From the NCBI GenBank assembly GCA_046299555.1, contig JBKBHS010000005.1, positions 62,001 through 126,000 of the forward strand: DNA of 64,000 bases. The letters are read 5' to 3'. The notes below the pieces were generated by a model. It was not told where the DNA came from, did no database searches, and saw only the letters and a list, made by a program, of their open reading frames with translations. Shown piece after piece: positions 45,648-54,211 of this stretch (position 1 is the first letter of the stretch; each line of letters begins with the position of its first letter). A program made the translations under genes and the position numbers. Source of the DNA: CALKJP01 sp046299555. Lineage in GTDB: Bacteria; Bacteroidota; Bacteroidia; JACCXN01.

Positions 45648-46397
45648 ATGAATACACTTTTTGTTGGACAACAATTTATAAAACTGGAGCGTGTTGATTC
45701 TACAAACCGCTATGCACAAGACATGGCAAAGAATGGGCTTTTGCATGAAGGTGCCGTAATAAGTGCATTTGAGCAGTATTTAGGCAAAGGTCAAAGAGGC
45801 AGCAGTTGGCAAACGGTGGCAGGAAAAAATATTACCCTGAGCGTTTATTTAAAGCCTCGATTTTTAAATACGCAACAACAGTTTTTATTAAGCCAGTGCA
45901 TCGCTTTGGCGCTATATGACTGTATTAGTCATTATTGCAAAACAAGCGTTTTTATAAAGTGGCCAAACGATATTTTAATTAATGACAAAAAGGCAGCAGG
46001 CATATTGATTGAAAATTCAATTAAAAACAATGTGATTGATTATTCAATTGTTGGAATTGGATTAAACGTTAACCAAACCGAATTCGAAAATTTGCCCCAA
46101 GCTACCTCTTTGCAAATTCAATGTGGCAAAGAATTGAATTTAGAAGAAGTAACAACACTACTTTGCCAGTGCATTGAAAAACGTTATTTCCAACTTAAAA
46201 AAAACAGCTCATCCATACATAAATCTTATATAGAACATTTATACCGATTTAATACCAATGCAAACTATATTTATCAAAAAGAAAAAATAAGTGCCCGAAT
46301 TATGGATGTACAGGCAGATGGTAAATTAGTATTACAAAAAGAATACGGTGAAAAAATAATTTGTGATTTAAAGGAGCTTGAGTTTGTATTTAATTAA
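45648..46397 (+). CDS. birA: Biotin--[acetyl-CoA-carboxylase] ligase
   Basis: A 249-residue class I biotin protein ligase without the N-terminal DNA-binding domain. LGKGQRGSSWQ is the biotinyl-AMP loop (GRGRRGR in other enzymes). VFIKWPNDILINDKKAAGILIE contains the catalytic Lys and substrate pocket, and VGIGLNVNQ the conserved strand. A small C-terminal SH3-like domain follows (about 200-249). It activates biotin with ATP and attaches it to carboxylase carrier proteins. It cannot be a BirA-type repressor. It is divergent from rsfS. Confidence 0.93.
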   Translation: MNTLFVGQQFIKLERVDSTNRYAQDMAKNGLLHEGAVISAFEQYLGKGQRGSSWQTVAGKNITLSVYLKPRFLNTQQQFLLSQCIALALYDCISHYCKTSVFIKWPNDILINDKKAAGILIENSIKNNVIDYSIVGIGLNVNQTEFENLPQATSLQIQCGKELNLEEVTTLLCQCIEKRYFQLKKNSSSIHKSYIEHLYRFNTNANYIYQKEKISARIMDVQADGKLVLQKEYGEKIICDLKELEFVFN

Positions 46398-46430
46398 ATT
46401 TTACAGTAATTTTATATTAAATACTCTATT

Positions 46431-47375
46431 ATGAAAAAAGTATTAATTTCCATAACTATACTATACTGTCTTATCCATTATAAATCAGATGCACAAAATA
46501 ATCAACCTTTTAAGGGCGAATCAACTAAATCTTCATTACTTATTAATTTAAACCAGCAAAATAGCAAAATAGATGTAAATACAAATAAAAACAACTTTAC
46601 TGTAAACCCCAATCTTGCCATAAAAGAAAATAATCTTGTATTTAATGATAACCAAACAAGGTCTTATAAACATTCCGAAATAAGCCAATCCACTTCACCA
46701 ATTAAACATACTTCATTCTCAATTTATAACTCCGATAAATCTGAAATAATTTATTCCAAACAAGTTTATAGAAACGAAAATTTAGTAAATGGTGAAATTA
46801 AACGTTTCAATAAAGAAAACGAATTGGTTGAAAACGCTATCTATACTAATGGTGTATGTCAAAAATTGTGGCAAAATGTTATAGGTAGCGAGATTCATTG
46901 GGATACTATACCATTTTCTGAAAATGCTACAGGTGTTGTAATTACAGATAATATTCATCAATTATTTAGTGCCAAATATCAAACCATTAATTCCACTAAA
47001 AAGCATGAAATAGCTACTGCCACAAACGAATTAGGAACTATAACCTTTCAATCTATACAAAAAAACTTTCAACCCAACTTTCGCTCCATTACTAATTTAG
47101 AATTTACATCGTTTAGTAACACTACGCTTAGATGCTGGTGTAAAAATGAAAACGATGAAGTTTATCTTCAATTTCCGTATGCAAGCTTTTATCCATCCGG
47201 CCATGTTCAATTAAGAGGTGATGTATATGTAAACATTTGTAAGAAAAATAAAGTAAAACCCTTTGGTAAATGGTATAAATATGACCAATTTGGAAATATC
47301 ATCGGTATTAAACATTATCAATCACTTAAAGAAGGCTTTTTAACTATAGCCCCGCCCGACTGCGAAGAATTTTAA
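46431..47375 (+). CDS. Secreted hypothetical protein with MORN-like elements
   Basis: A 314-residue protein I do not recognise as a named family. It has a signal peptide (MKKVLISITILYCLIHYKSD, cleaved near DAQ). An Asn/Lys/Ser-rich linker covers about 25-100. It then has antiparallel-type segments such as LVNGEIKRFNKENELVENAIY and ASFYPSGHVQLRGDVYVNI, which recall MORN-like variant repeats found in Bacteroidota surface or periplasmic proteins. There is no lipobox and no T9SS tail, so it is probably periplasmic. It begins 33 bases after birA, perhaps by read-through. Confidence 0.7.
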   Translation: MKKVLISITILYCLIHYKSDAQNNQPFKGESTKSSLLINLNQQNSKIDVNTNKNNFTVNPNLAIKENNLVFNDNQTRSYKHSEISQSTSPIKHTSFSIYNSDKSEIIYSKQVYRNENLVNGEIKRFNKENELVENAIYTNGVCQKLWQNVIGSEIHWDTIPFSENATGVVITDNIHQLFSAKYQTINSTKKHEIATATNELGTITFQSIQKNFQPNFRSITNLEFTSFSNTTLRCWCKNENDEVYLQFPYASFYPSGHVQLRGDVYVNICKKNKVKPFGKWYKYDQFGNIIGIKHYQSLKEGFLTIAPPDCEEF

Positions 47376-47431
47376 TTTTTCATAAACTTGTACAAAATAA
47401 ACTTTTCATAGCTTTAGCTGTTATTTATTCG

Positions 47432-48220
47432 ATGTTATACCATAAAATTCATATTAAAGAAGGAGCAACCGAATGGGTAGTTTTTGTGCATGGCGCAGGA
47501 GGAAGTTCATCGGTATGGTTCAGACAAATAAAATCATTTAGTCAAGAATTTAATTTACTGTTGATTGATTTAAGAGGTCATGGAAAATCAAAAAGTATTG
47601 AAGAGATAAACGCTAAAAAAGATTATTCTTTTGAAGCCATTGCCAAAGAAATAATTGAAGTGGTAGATTATTACCATATTAAAAAAGCTCATTTTGTTGG
47701 TGTTTCGCTTGGTACTATCATTATCCGTCAAATTGCTGATATCGATAGCTCCTATATAAAATCAATGATTTTAACAGGTGCAGTAACTCGCTTAAATATT
47801 AAATCGCGATTTCTTTTAAAATTAGGACGTGCATTAAAAAGCATTTTACCAAATATGGTATTGTATAAGCTGTTTGCCTACATTATAATGCCTAAAAAGA
47901 ATCACGAAAAATCGCGTTTTATATTTATTCGCGAAGCTGAAAAAGTGGCGAAAAAAGAGTTTTTGCGCTGGTTTAATCTTACCGCTCAATTGGCTTCCTA
48001 CCTTCAGTATTTATACGAAAAAGATTTAGGTATTCCTACACTTTACATTATGGGCGAAGAAGATCATTTGTTTTTAGAACCGGTTAAACAACTAGTAAAC
48101 AAAATGAAAAATGCCCGTTTGCAGATTGTTGAAAAATGCGGACATGTTGTAAATATTGAACAAGCAGAAGCATTTAATAAAATTTCTATTCAGTTTATTA
48201 AACAACCATCACTGGCATAA
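47432..48220 (+). CDS. Alpha/beta hydrolase
   Basis: A 262-residue alpha/beta hydrolase-fold protein. VVFVHGAGGSSSVWFRQI is the oxyanion-hole strand. The nucleophile elbow is GVSLG in HFVGVSLGTIIIRQIAD (Ser about residue 92). An acidic residue lies in YIMGEEDHLF, and the catalytic His in CGHVVNIEQAE. It lacks a signal peptide and is cytoplasmic. It is followed 2 bases later by a second hydrolase of the same fold, so they form a pair. Substrate is unknown. Confidence 0.88.
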   Translation: MLYHKIHIKEGATEWVVFVHGAGGSSSVWFRQIKSFSQEFNLLLIDLRGHGKSKSIEEINAKKDYSFEAIAKEIIEVVDYYHIKKAHFVGVSLGTIIIRQIADIDSSYIKSMILTGAVTRLNIKSRFLLKLGRALKSILPNMVLYKLFAYIIMPKKNHEKSRFIFIREAEKVAKKEFLRWFNLTAQLASYLQYLYEKDLGIPTLYIMGEEDHLFLEPVKQLVNKMKNARLQIVEKCGHVVNIEQAEAFNKISIQFIKQPSLA

Positions 48221-48222
48221 TC

Positions 48223-49152
48223 ATGCTGATATTAATTGGCTTATTGCTTGTTGCGCCTTACCTACTTCCGATTGTTACAGAAGAAATACCAAAAGATTAT
48301 TTACCATTTCCGGAAAGTAGATTTATTGAAATTGAAAATGTACGTTTTCATTATCGAGAATGGCCATCCGAAACAGACGATTCAAAAGGAAATATTTTTT
48401 TAATACATGGTTTTTCAGCTTCTACTTTTTGTTGGAGAAATAATGTAAAAGCTTTTTCTCAAGCCGGATATAACGTAGTTGCAGTAGATATTCCCCCTTT
48501 TGGATTTAGCGATAGAGAGGCCAATATCAATCACTCTACCACCAATCGTTGCCGCTTATTATGGATGCTGGCCGATTCATTAAAAAAAGACAAATGGATT
48601 ATTGGCGGTCACTCCATGGGAGGTGGTATTGCAACTGTAATGGCTGCTACAAATCCAGAAAAAACTGAAAAATTAATATTAATTGACGGAGTTGCATTAA
48701 GTGTAAAAAAAAGCAAAACTAGTATTTTGCAATATGTACTACGCTTTCAACCCATACACAGATGGGCTGAAGTAATTGGGAAAAACTTTTTTTACAACGA
48801 TAAAAAATTTAAAGAACTTCTCACATCTGCTTATACCCAAATACCCGATTCTGTTGCAGTTGCAGGTTACAAGCAACCTTTTATGTATAAAGGATTGGCA
48901 AGTGGAATTTTCAAAACATCTGCTTACAGCAACGAAATAACAGACGTTAATATGAGTATATTAGATAAAATTCCAACATTAATTTTTTGGGGCGAAAAAG
49001 ACAACTGGGTTCCACTAAATTCGGGACAAGCTTATAAAAAAGCTCATCCTCATGCACAACTTGAAATTATTGAAGGAGCTGGGCACTGCCCTATGGAAAC
49101 TCATTCTGAAATTTTCAATAAAAAAACTATAGAGTTTTTAAATTCTCATTAG
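48223..49152 (+). CDS. Alpha/beta hydrolase, membrane-anchored or exported
   Basis: A 309-residue protein. A hydrophobic N terminus (MLILIGLLLVAPYLLPIV) acts as a signal anchor. NIFLIHGFSASTFCWRNNV is the oxyanion loop, GGHSMGGGIATVMAATNPE gives the Ser nucleophile, GEKDNWVPLNSG holds the acidic residue and GAGHCPMETHSE the His. It probably faces the periplasm, unlike its cytoplasmic neighbour two bases upstream. The substrate cannot be predicted; esterase or lipase-like activity is the general expectation for the fold. Confidence 0.87.
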   Translation: MLILIGLLLVAPYLLPIVTEEIPKDYLPFPESRFIEIENVRFHYREWPSETDDSKGNIFLIHGFSASTFCWRNNVKAFSQAGYNVVAVDIPPFGFSDREANINHSTTNRCRLLWMLADSLKKDKWIIGGHSMGGGIATVMAATNPEKTEKLILIDGVALSVKKSKTSILQYVLRFQPIHRWAEVIGKNFFYNDKKFKELLTSAYTQIPDSVAVAGYKQPFMYKGLASGIFKTSAYSNEITDVNMSILDKIPTLIFWGEKDNWVPLNSGQAYKKAHPHAQLEIIEGAGHCPMETHSEIFNKKTIEFLNSH

Positions 49153-49155
49153 TTT

Positions 49156-49560
49156 TTATTTCTGCTCTTCAGCTAATGTAAATTTAACGGGTAGATTAAA
49201 CTGAACTTTTACATTTTTACCATTGTGTTTTCCAGGGGTCCACTTGGGCATTTGAGACGCCACTCGAATTGCCTCTTTATCTAATGATGGGTATACACCT
49301 TTTACTACTTTCACATTTTTAACTCTACCAACTTCATCTACAATAAACGAAATAAAAACGGTTCCTTCTATTTTATCTTTTTTAGCATCTTCCGGATATT
49401 TTAAATGGGTATAAAAGAAATAGGATAAATCATCCATTCCACCGGGATATTCAGGCATTACATCTACCTTAGAATATACTTCTTCTTTCGAAGAATTGTC
49501 TTGGGCATTAACTGCTATGAAAGTAAAAAGTATAAGTAAAAGAAAAATTAACTTTTTCAT
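49156..49560 (-). CDS. Secreted TonB C-terminal domain protein
   Basis: A 134-residue protein with a signal peptide (MKKLIFLLLILFTFIAVNAQ) followed by a TonB_C domain (about 45-128: PEYPGGMDDLSYFFYTHLKYP, GTVFISFIVDEVGRV, MPKWTPGKHNGKNV). It lacks the Pro-rich linker and membrane anchor of true TonB. It therefore appears to be a stand-alone periplasmic TonB-like domain, common in Bacteroidota, of uncertain function. It is divergent from the DUF2279 gene across 64 bases and converges on the hydrolase gene with 3 bases between. Confidence 0.87.
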   Translation of the reverse strand: MKKLIFLLLILFTFIAVNAQDNSSKEEVYSKVDVMPEYPGGMDDLSYFFYTHLKYPEDAKKDKIEGTVFISFIVDEVGRVKNVKVVKGVYPSLDKEAIRVASQMPKWTPGKHNGKNVKVQFNLPVKFTLAEEQK

Positions 49561-49592
49561 TATCGAATTATTTTATGCAAAGAAAGTAATAA

Positions 49593-49623
49593 TTGTGGTA
49601 TTTAGCACAAAACTCTAATTTTG
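49593..49623 (+). promoter_or_regulatory. Candidate promoter overlapping the DUF2279 start
   Basis: TTG (49593-49595), 20 bases, then TAATTTTG (49616-49623), a full match to the Bacteroidota TTG/TAnnTTTG consensus. The -7 element ends one base before the ATG at 49625, so transcription would start at or just after it. Either the mRNA is leaderless (perhaps from the GTG at 49628) or the promoter match is fortuitous. Confidence 0.35.
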
Positions 49624-49624
49624 A

Positions 49625-50545
49625 ATGGTGAAAAAATTTATTCTTATTCTATTCATCTTTCCAATTTCATTTTCTGCATACAGCCAAAATGAAATAGACT
49701 CCATTCATACACATAAACATAGATTTAATTTATCAATAACAACCCAAACAGTATTTACTGCAGCTACAATAATCGTACTGAATGAAGCTTGGTACAAAGA
49801 ACATCATAGCTCACAGTTTCGTTTTTTTAATGATAATGCTGAATGGTTACAAATGGATAAAATAGGACATTTATTTTCAGCTTATCATTTAACCAACTAC
49901 TGTAATGCTTTATATAAATGGTGTGGACTTACAAATAAAAAAGCTAATTTAATTTCAGGCCTTTATAGTTTTAGCTATTTGCTCGGAATTGAAATACTCG
50001 ATGGTTTTTCTGAAAAATGGGGCTTTTCATGGGGTGATATATTTGCGAACGCTAGCGGAACAGCGCTTGCAATAACACAACATCAGTTAGGTGCAGAAAT
50101 TTTTTTTACCTTAAAATTTTCGTTTTCTGAAAGTGGTTATGCTCCGCTTCGCCCTAATTTACTTGGAAAAACCTATGCAGAACAAATTTTAAAAGATTAT
50201 AACGGACAAACTTACTGGTTGAGTTTAAATCCTTCATCCATTTTTAAAATAGAAAAAGCTTATTTCCCAAATTGGCTGAATCTGGCTTTGGGCTATAGTG
50301 GAGAAGGTATGATTGCTGCCAGAAACAATCAATTGGTAGAAATACAAAAAAATAATGCAACTTATTACTTAAAGGCAAATCACAAGCGACAATTTTTAAT
50401 TTCAATTGATATTGATTTAAAAAAAATACCCGTTAAAAATAAATATTTAAAAAATATATTCAGTGTAATAAATATTTTAAAAATTCCTGCACCTGCATTA
50501 GAATTCAATAAATACGGAAGCAAATTTCATTTTCTATATTTCTAG
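49625..50545 (+). CDS. DUF2279-type periplasmic protein
   Basis: A 306-residue protein with a signal peptide (MVKKFILILFIFPISFSAYS, cleaved after YSQ). The core contains DKIGHLFSAYHLTNYCNALY and GFSEKWGFSWGDIFANASGTAL, the conserved His/Asp/Glu pattern of DUF2279 (YfiM-like) proteins; these residues could bind metal or lie in an active site. Function is unknown. The C-terminal third is rich in aromatic and Lys residues and may be beta-structured. Its stop codon TAG shares a CTAG palindrome with the stop of the NUDIX gene on the other strand. Confidence 0.8.
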   Translation: MVKKFILILFIFPISFSAYSQNEIDSIHTHKHRFNLSITTQTVFTAATIIVLNEAWYKEHHSSQFRFFNDNAEWLQMDKIGHLFSAYHLTNYCNALYKWCGLTNKKANLISGLYSFSYLLGIEILDGFSEKWGFSWGDIFANASGTALAITQHQLGAEIFFTLKFSFSESGYAPLRPNLLGKTYAEQILKDYNGQTYWLSLNPSSIFKIEKAYFPNWLNLALGYSGEGMIAARNNQLVEIQKNNATYYLKANHKRQFLISIDIDLKKIPVKNKYLKNIFSVINILKIPAPALEFNKYGSKFHFLYF

Positions 50546-51108
50546 ATTTTTCCTTCCAGCATCATCAATTTTACTTTTAAAACAGTAACAACTGTTAAGC
50601 TATCTGTTATTTCACCGTTTATAACTTTCTTATACACTTCTTCAAAAGGAATTTTGACACAATTTAATTCTTCGCTTTCTTCCGGTTGTGCTTCACCAAA
50701 ACTTAATTCTTTTGCTACATATAAAATAGCTAACTCATCAGTTGCTGAATTACTCAAGTGCATGCGTTGAATTTCAATAAATTCATTAGCAGTGATACCT
50801 GTTTCTTCTTTTAATTCACGTTGAGCAGATTCTAATGGTGATATATTTAACGGACCACCTCCTTCAGGAATTTCCCATGAATATTTATTCAATGGAAAAC
50901 GATATTGACCCACTAACCATGTATTATTTTCATCATCTAATGGTAAAATACCTATGGCAAAATTTTTAAAATGCGTAACTGAATACACTCCCGGATTTCC
51001 TGATGGATGTATAACTTCGTGCCGAATTACTTTAATCCAAGGAGTATCATAAATTTCATCCGATTTTAAAATTTTCCATGGATTTTCATTTTTGTATGGC
51101 AAATGCAT
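50542..51108 (-). CDS. NUDIX hydrolase (ADP-ribose pyrophosphatase-like)
   Basis: A 188-residue NUDIX protein. The box is visible as GPLNISPLESAQRELKEETG, with the RE..EE..G metal ligands. Upstream, VYSVTHFKNFAIGILPLDDE and YRFPLNKYSWEIPEGGG match ADP-ribose or nucleoside-diphosphate-sugar pyrophosphatases (NudF/YffH group). It would hydrolyse ADP-ribose or a related X-linked nucleoside diphosphate. It converges on the DUF2279 gene with a 4-base overlap and is divergent from the Smr-domain gene. Confidence 0.88.
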   Translation of the reverse strand: MHLPYKNENPWKILKSDEIYDTPWIKVIRHEVIHPSGNPGVYSVTHFKNFAIGILPLDDENNTWLVGQYRFPLNKYSWEIPEGGGPLNISPLESAQRELKEETGITANEFIEIQRMHLSNSATDELAILYVAKELSFGEAQPEESEELNCVKIPFEEVYKKVINGEITDSLTVVTVLKVKLMMLEGKI

Positions 51109-51151
51109 ATATAAATTTTAATAAATATTTTTGTGTAAAAATATTTTCGAA

Positions 51152-51712
51152 ATGTTTAAGATTGGAGACAAGGTACGATTTTTAGATGAAGTTGGAGAAG
51201 GAACCATTATTTCTTTTAAAGATAAAAAAACAGCCATTGTAGAATTAGAAAATGGTTTAAATGCACCTTTTTTAATATCACAATTAGTTGCAGTCAAAGA
51301 AATTATTAACATTATCCCTAAAATTGATAAGCCTGAAAAAAAAGAAAAATTAAAAGGAGTTCAAAAAATTATTTTAGAAAAAGAAGATAATCAAGTAACT
51401 AAAAGTTCTCATAAACATAAAAATAAAAGAACCTACGCATTAGAAATAGATTTACATATAGAAGAGTTAATGGATAACTACAGCCATTTAAGCAATGGAC
51501 AAATTTTAGATATTCAATTACGACATTTCAGAAAAAATTTAGAAAATGCCATTGCAAAAGGCGAAAAAAAAATAATTTTCATACATGGAGTTGGAAATGG
51601 TGTTTTAAAATCAGAAATAAGAAAAATATTATCGGGTTACGATAGTATTAGTTTTCAAGATGCTTCTTTTAGAAAATATGGTTTTGGCGCCACCGAAGTA
51701 ATAATACATTAA
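51152..51712 (+). CDS. Smr-domain protein (MutS2 C-terminal-like)
   Basis: About 186 residues from the ATG at 51152; an in-frame TTG at 51131 would add seven residues. The N terminus (FKIGDKVRFLDEVGEGTIIS) is a small KOW/SH3-like region as in DUF2027 proteins. The C-terminal Smr domain (about 100-186) has LEIDLHIEEL and IFIHGVGNGVLKSEIRKIL, the H-G-x-G-x-G motif tied to endonuclease activity in some Smr proteins. It is probably a nucleic-acid-binding or nicking protein. It is 3 bases from the YhiN-like gene, so the two are likely co-transcribed. Confidence 0.85.
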   Translation: MFKIGDKVRFLDEVGEGTIISFKDKKTAIVELENGLNAPFLISQLVAVKEIINIIPKIDKPEKKEKLKGVQKIILEKEDNQVTKSSHKHKNKRTYALEIDLHIEELMDNYSHLSNGQILDIQLRHFRKNLENAIAKGEKKIIFIHGVGNGVLKSEIRKILSGYDSISFQDASFRKYGFGATEVIIH

Positions 51713-51715
51713 AAA

Positions 51716-52942
51716 ATGCTTAGATTTGATTTAATAGTAATTGGAGGTGGTGCTGCAGGAATGTTTAATGCAATTAATGTTGCAACATTATTCCCTGAAA
51801 AAAAAGTATTATTAATTGAAAAATCGAACAAATTACTTTCTAAAGTTAAAATTTCCGGAGGCGGCCGATGCAATGTAACTCATGCTTGCTTCGATCCTAA
51901 AGAATTAATTCAATATTATCCTCGTGGAGCAAAAGAGTTATTAAGCGTATTCTCTAAGTTTTCGCCACTTGAAACGGCTATGTGGTTTTCAGAAAGAGGA
52001 GTTAAACTAAAAACAGAAGAAGATGGCCGAATGTTTCCTATTACAGACAGTTCACAAACAATTATTGACTGTTTTTTAAAAGAAGCACAAATACATCGTG
52101 TAACCATTTGGCAAAATTGCGAAGTAACAAACATTGCCCCCCAAGAAAAGGGATTTATTCTAAAATTAGCAGATGGTAAAGAATTATCTTGCCATAAACT
52201 TTTGATAGCAACAGGCGGACATCCGAAATTGGAACACTATAAATGGATTGAAAAATTGGGTCATACCATCATACCTCCGGTACCTTCATTATTTACTTTT
52301 AACCTAATAAAAAATCCAATATCGCAACTAATGGGGGTATCAGTAAAAAAAGCCAGAGTAAAATTACTTCCTTTAAAAATGGAAGAAGAAGGGCCTTTAT
52401 TAATTACCCATTGGGGGTTTAGCGGCCCTGTAATATTAAAACTTTCAGCTTTTGCAGCAAGAGAATTATTTGCACTAAACTACAATTACGATATACAAAT
52501 AAATTGGCTGCCCGAGATGAATGATGTAGAATTAAAAAACTTTTTTGAGCATCAAAAATTAAATTTTGGCAGTCAAAAAATTATCAATCGTCAAGGTTTT
52601 GAATTGCCTTTACGCCTTTGGAGTTTTTTAATTAATAAATCAGGAATTGATGAAAATAAACGTTGGGCAGATGTTTCAAATAAAGAAATAAATAAACTAA
52701 TAGATACCATTCAACGCGATACTTATAAAGCACATGGCAAAACAACATTTAAAGAAGAGTTTGTTACATGCGGGGGTGTTTGCCTAAAAGAAATTGATTT
52801 TAAAACCATGCAAAGCAAAAAGGTGAATGACTTGTATTTTGCCGGTGAAGTTTTGGATATTGATGGCGTTACGGGTGGATTTAATTTCCAGGCGGCATGG
52901 GCTACTGCTTATATTGCAGCAATTAATATGTTTAAACATTAA
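51716..52942 (+). CDS. HI0933/YhiN-like flavoprotein
   Basis: A 408-residue FAD-binding protein of the HI0933/YhiN family. LIVIGGGAAGMFNAINVA is the N-terminal dinucleotide fold. SGGGRCNVTH is the family signature. LLIATGGHPKLEHYKW and VTGGFNFQAAWATAY are the later FAD-contact stretches. It resembles BaiN-type oxidoreductases, but no substrate is evident. Length is normal. It starts 3 bases after the Smr-domain gene and converges on the thioesterase gene with 4 bases between. Confidence 0.9.
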   Translation: MLRFDLIVIGGGAAGMFNAINVATLFPEKKVLLIEKSNKLLSKVKISGGGRCNVTHACFDPKELIQYYPRGAKELLSVFSKFSPLETAMWFSERGVKLKTEEDGRMFPITDSSQTIIDCFLKEAQIHRVTIWQNCEVTNIAPQEKGFILKLADGKELSCHKLLIATGGHPKLEHYKWIEKLGHTIIPPVPSLFTFNLIKNPISQLMGVSVKKARVKLLPLKMEEEGPLLITHWGFSGPVILKLSAFAARELFALNYNYDIQINWLPEMNDVELKNFFEHQKLNFGSQKIINRQGFELPLRLWSFLINKSGIDENKRWADVSNKEINKLIDTIQRDTYKAHGKTTFKEEFVTCGGVCLKEIDFKTMQSKKVNDLYFAGEVLDIDGVTGGFNFQAAWATAYIAAINMFKH

Positions 52943-52946
52943 ATAT

Positions 52947-53363
52947 CTAAATTTTATTTTGGAAAAAAGGTTTAATTTTTTCCAAAAAAGAAATTGGTGC
53001 ACTGCAGGGCCTTCCAGAATTAACATTTACAAACACTAAAGTTGTTTCGCCTTTATTTAAGAGAATATTATTGCTGTTATAACATTCGTATAAAAATTTA
53101 ATTCTTGCTTGAGGTATTTCAGGTATAATCGTTTTTATGGTTAATAACTCATCGTAGAATGCGGGTTTAAAATACTTAATACTAAATTCCAATACGGGAA
53201 GCATAATGCCGCTATCTTCCATTTCTTTATAACTTAAACCCAATTGACGTAATGCTTCTACTCTTCCAACTTCATAATATGTAGCATAATTTCCATAATA
53301 CACATATCCCATCCTATCCGTTTCGGCATAACGTACACGAACATTTGTTTCAGAAACATACAT
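52947..53363 (-). CDS. Acyl-CoA thioesterase (YbgC/FadM-like hotdog)
   Basis: A 138-residue single-hotdog protein. VRVRYAETDRMGYVYYGNYATYYEVGR-type sequence near residues 9-34 has the catalytic Asp of the 4-hydroxybenzoyl-CoA thioesterase group and the HotDog helix. KYFKPAFYDELLTIKT is the next conserved strand. It would hydrolyse acyl-CoA or acyl-ACP thioesters. It lies 5 bases downstream of pdxH on the same strand. Confidence 0.9.
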   Translation of the reverse strand: MYVSETNVRVRYAETDRMGYVYYGNYATYYEVGRVEALRQLGLSYKEMEDSGIMLPVLEFSIKYFKPAFYDELLTIKTIIPEIPQARIKFLYECYNSNNILLNKGETTLVFVNVNSGRPCSAPISFLEKIKPFFQNKI

Positions 53364-53368
53364 ATTAT

Positions 53369-54025
53369 TTATGGCGATAATCGTTTTTTAATCCATGAAT
53401 TATTTTCTTGCAACTCAAATCGAATTCTATCGTGTAATCGGCTCGGGCGACCTTGCCAATATTCAAATGCAAATGGCTCAATAAGATAACCTCCCCAAAA
53501 ATCCGGGCGGGGTATTTTTTCAAAGTCCTTAAATTTTTCTTCGTAGTATTTTATTCTTTTTTCAAGTTCATTTCTACTTTCAATTACATCGCTTTGATTG
53601 CTGGCCCATGCACCAATACAACTTTCACGCGGACGTGAAGAAAAATACTCATCTGATTTTTCGGCAGAAACTTTTTTAGCAACACCTTCTATTCTTATTT
53701 GTCGGTCTAACTCAACCCATAAAAAAAGTGCAGAAATTTTGTCATTTTCTGCCAAATCTTTTCCTTTTTTACTGTTGTAATTGGTATAAAAAATAATTCC
53801 GTTTGGTGAAATATCGCGCATATAAACCGTTCTTAAAGTTGGCTGTTTATCATTTCCGCAAGTAGCTATTACCATTGCATAAGGATCAAGTATTTGCGAT
53901 TGAACAGCTTGTTCAAACCACTCTTCAAACACTTGATAAGGATTATTACTTAAGCTTTTTTCATCTAGTGGCCTATCTGCAAAATCTCTACGTATAGAAT
54001 TGATATAATTTCTTAAAACTTCCAT
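53369..54025 (-). CDS. pdxH: Pyridoxamine 5'-phosphate oxidase
   Basis: A 218-residue FMN enzyme that oxidises pyridoxine or pyridoxamine phosphate to PLP. MATCGNDKQPTLRTVYMRDI-like sequence, IIFYTNYNSKKGKDLAEN (FMN phosphate contact), LFLWVELDRQIRIEG and YFSSRPRES are the conserved stretches, and the C-terminal signature is EYWQGRPSRLHDRIRF. Length and order match E. coli PdxH. It is upstream of the thioesterase gene and divergent from the YqgE gene. Confidence 0.95.
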   Translation of the reverse strand: MEVLRNYINSIRRDFADRPLDEKSLSNNPYQVFEEWFEQAVQSQILDPYAMVIATCGNDKQPTLRTVYMRDISPNGIIFYTNYNSKKGKDLAENDKISALFLWVELDRQIRIEGVAKKVSAEKSDEYFSSRPRESCIGAWASNQSDVIESRNELEKRIKYYEEKFKDFEKIPRPDFWGGYLIEPFAFEYWQGRPSRLHDRIRFELQENNSWIKKRLSP

Positions 54026-54211
54026 AGCACGAAACTAATAATTAATACTTAAATCGAGTCATCTTATTTTGCCAAAAACAAATTTATCAACACTTCTGTT
54101 TTATTTGTTAAAAAGTTCTGAAGAATAAAAACAACTATCCTATTCAATATTCGTTTTTAATTTAAATTGGCAAAGTTTTTGAAATTATAATTTCAACACA
54201 AGTTCAAAATT

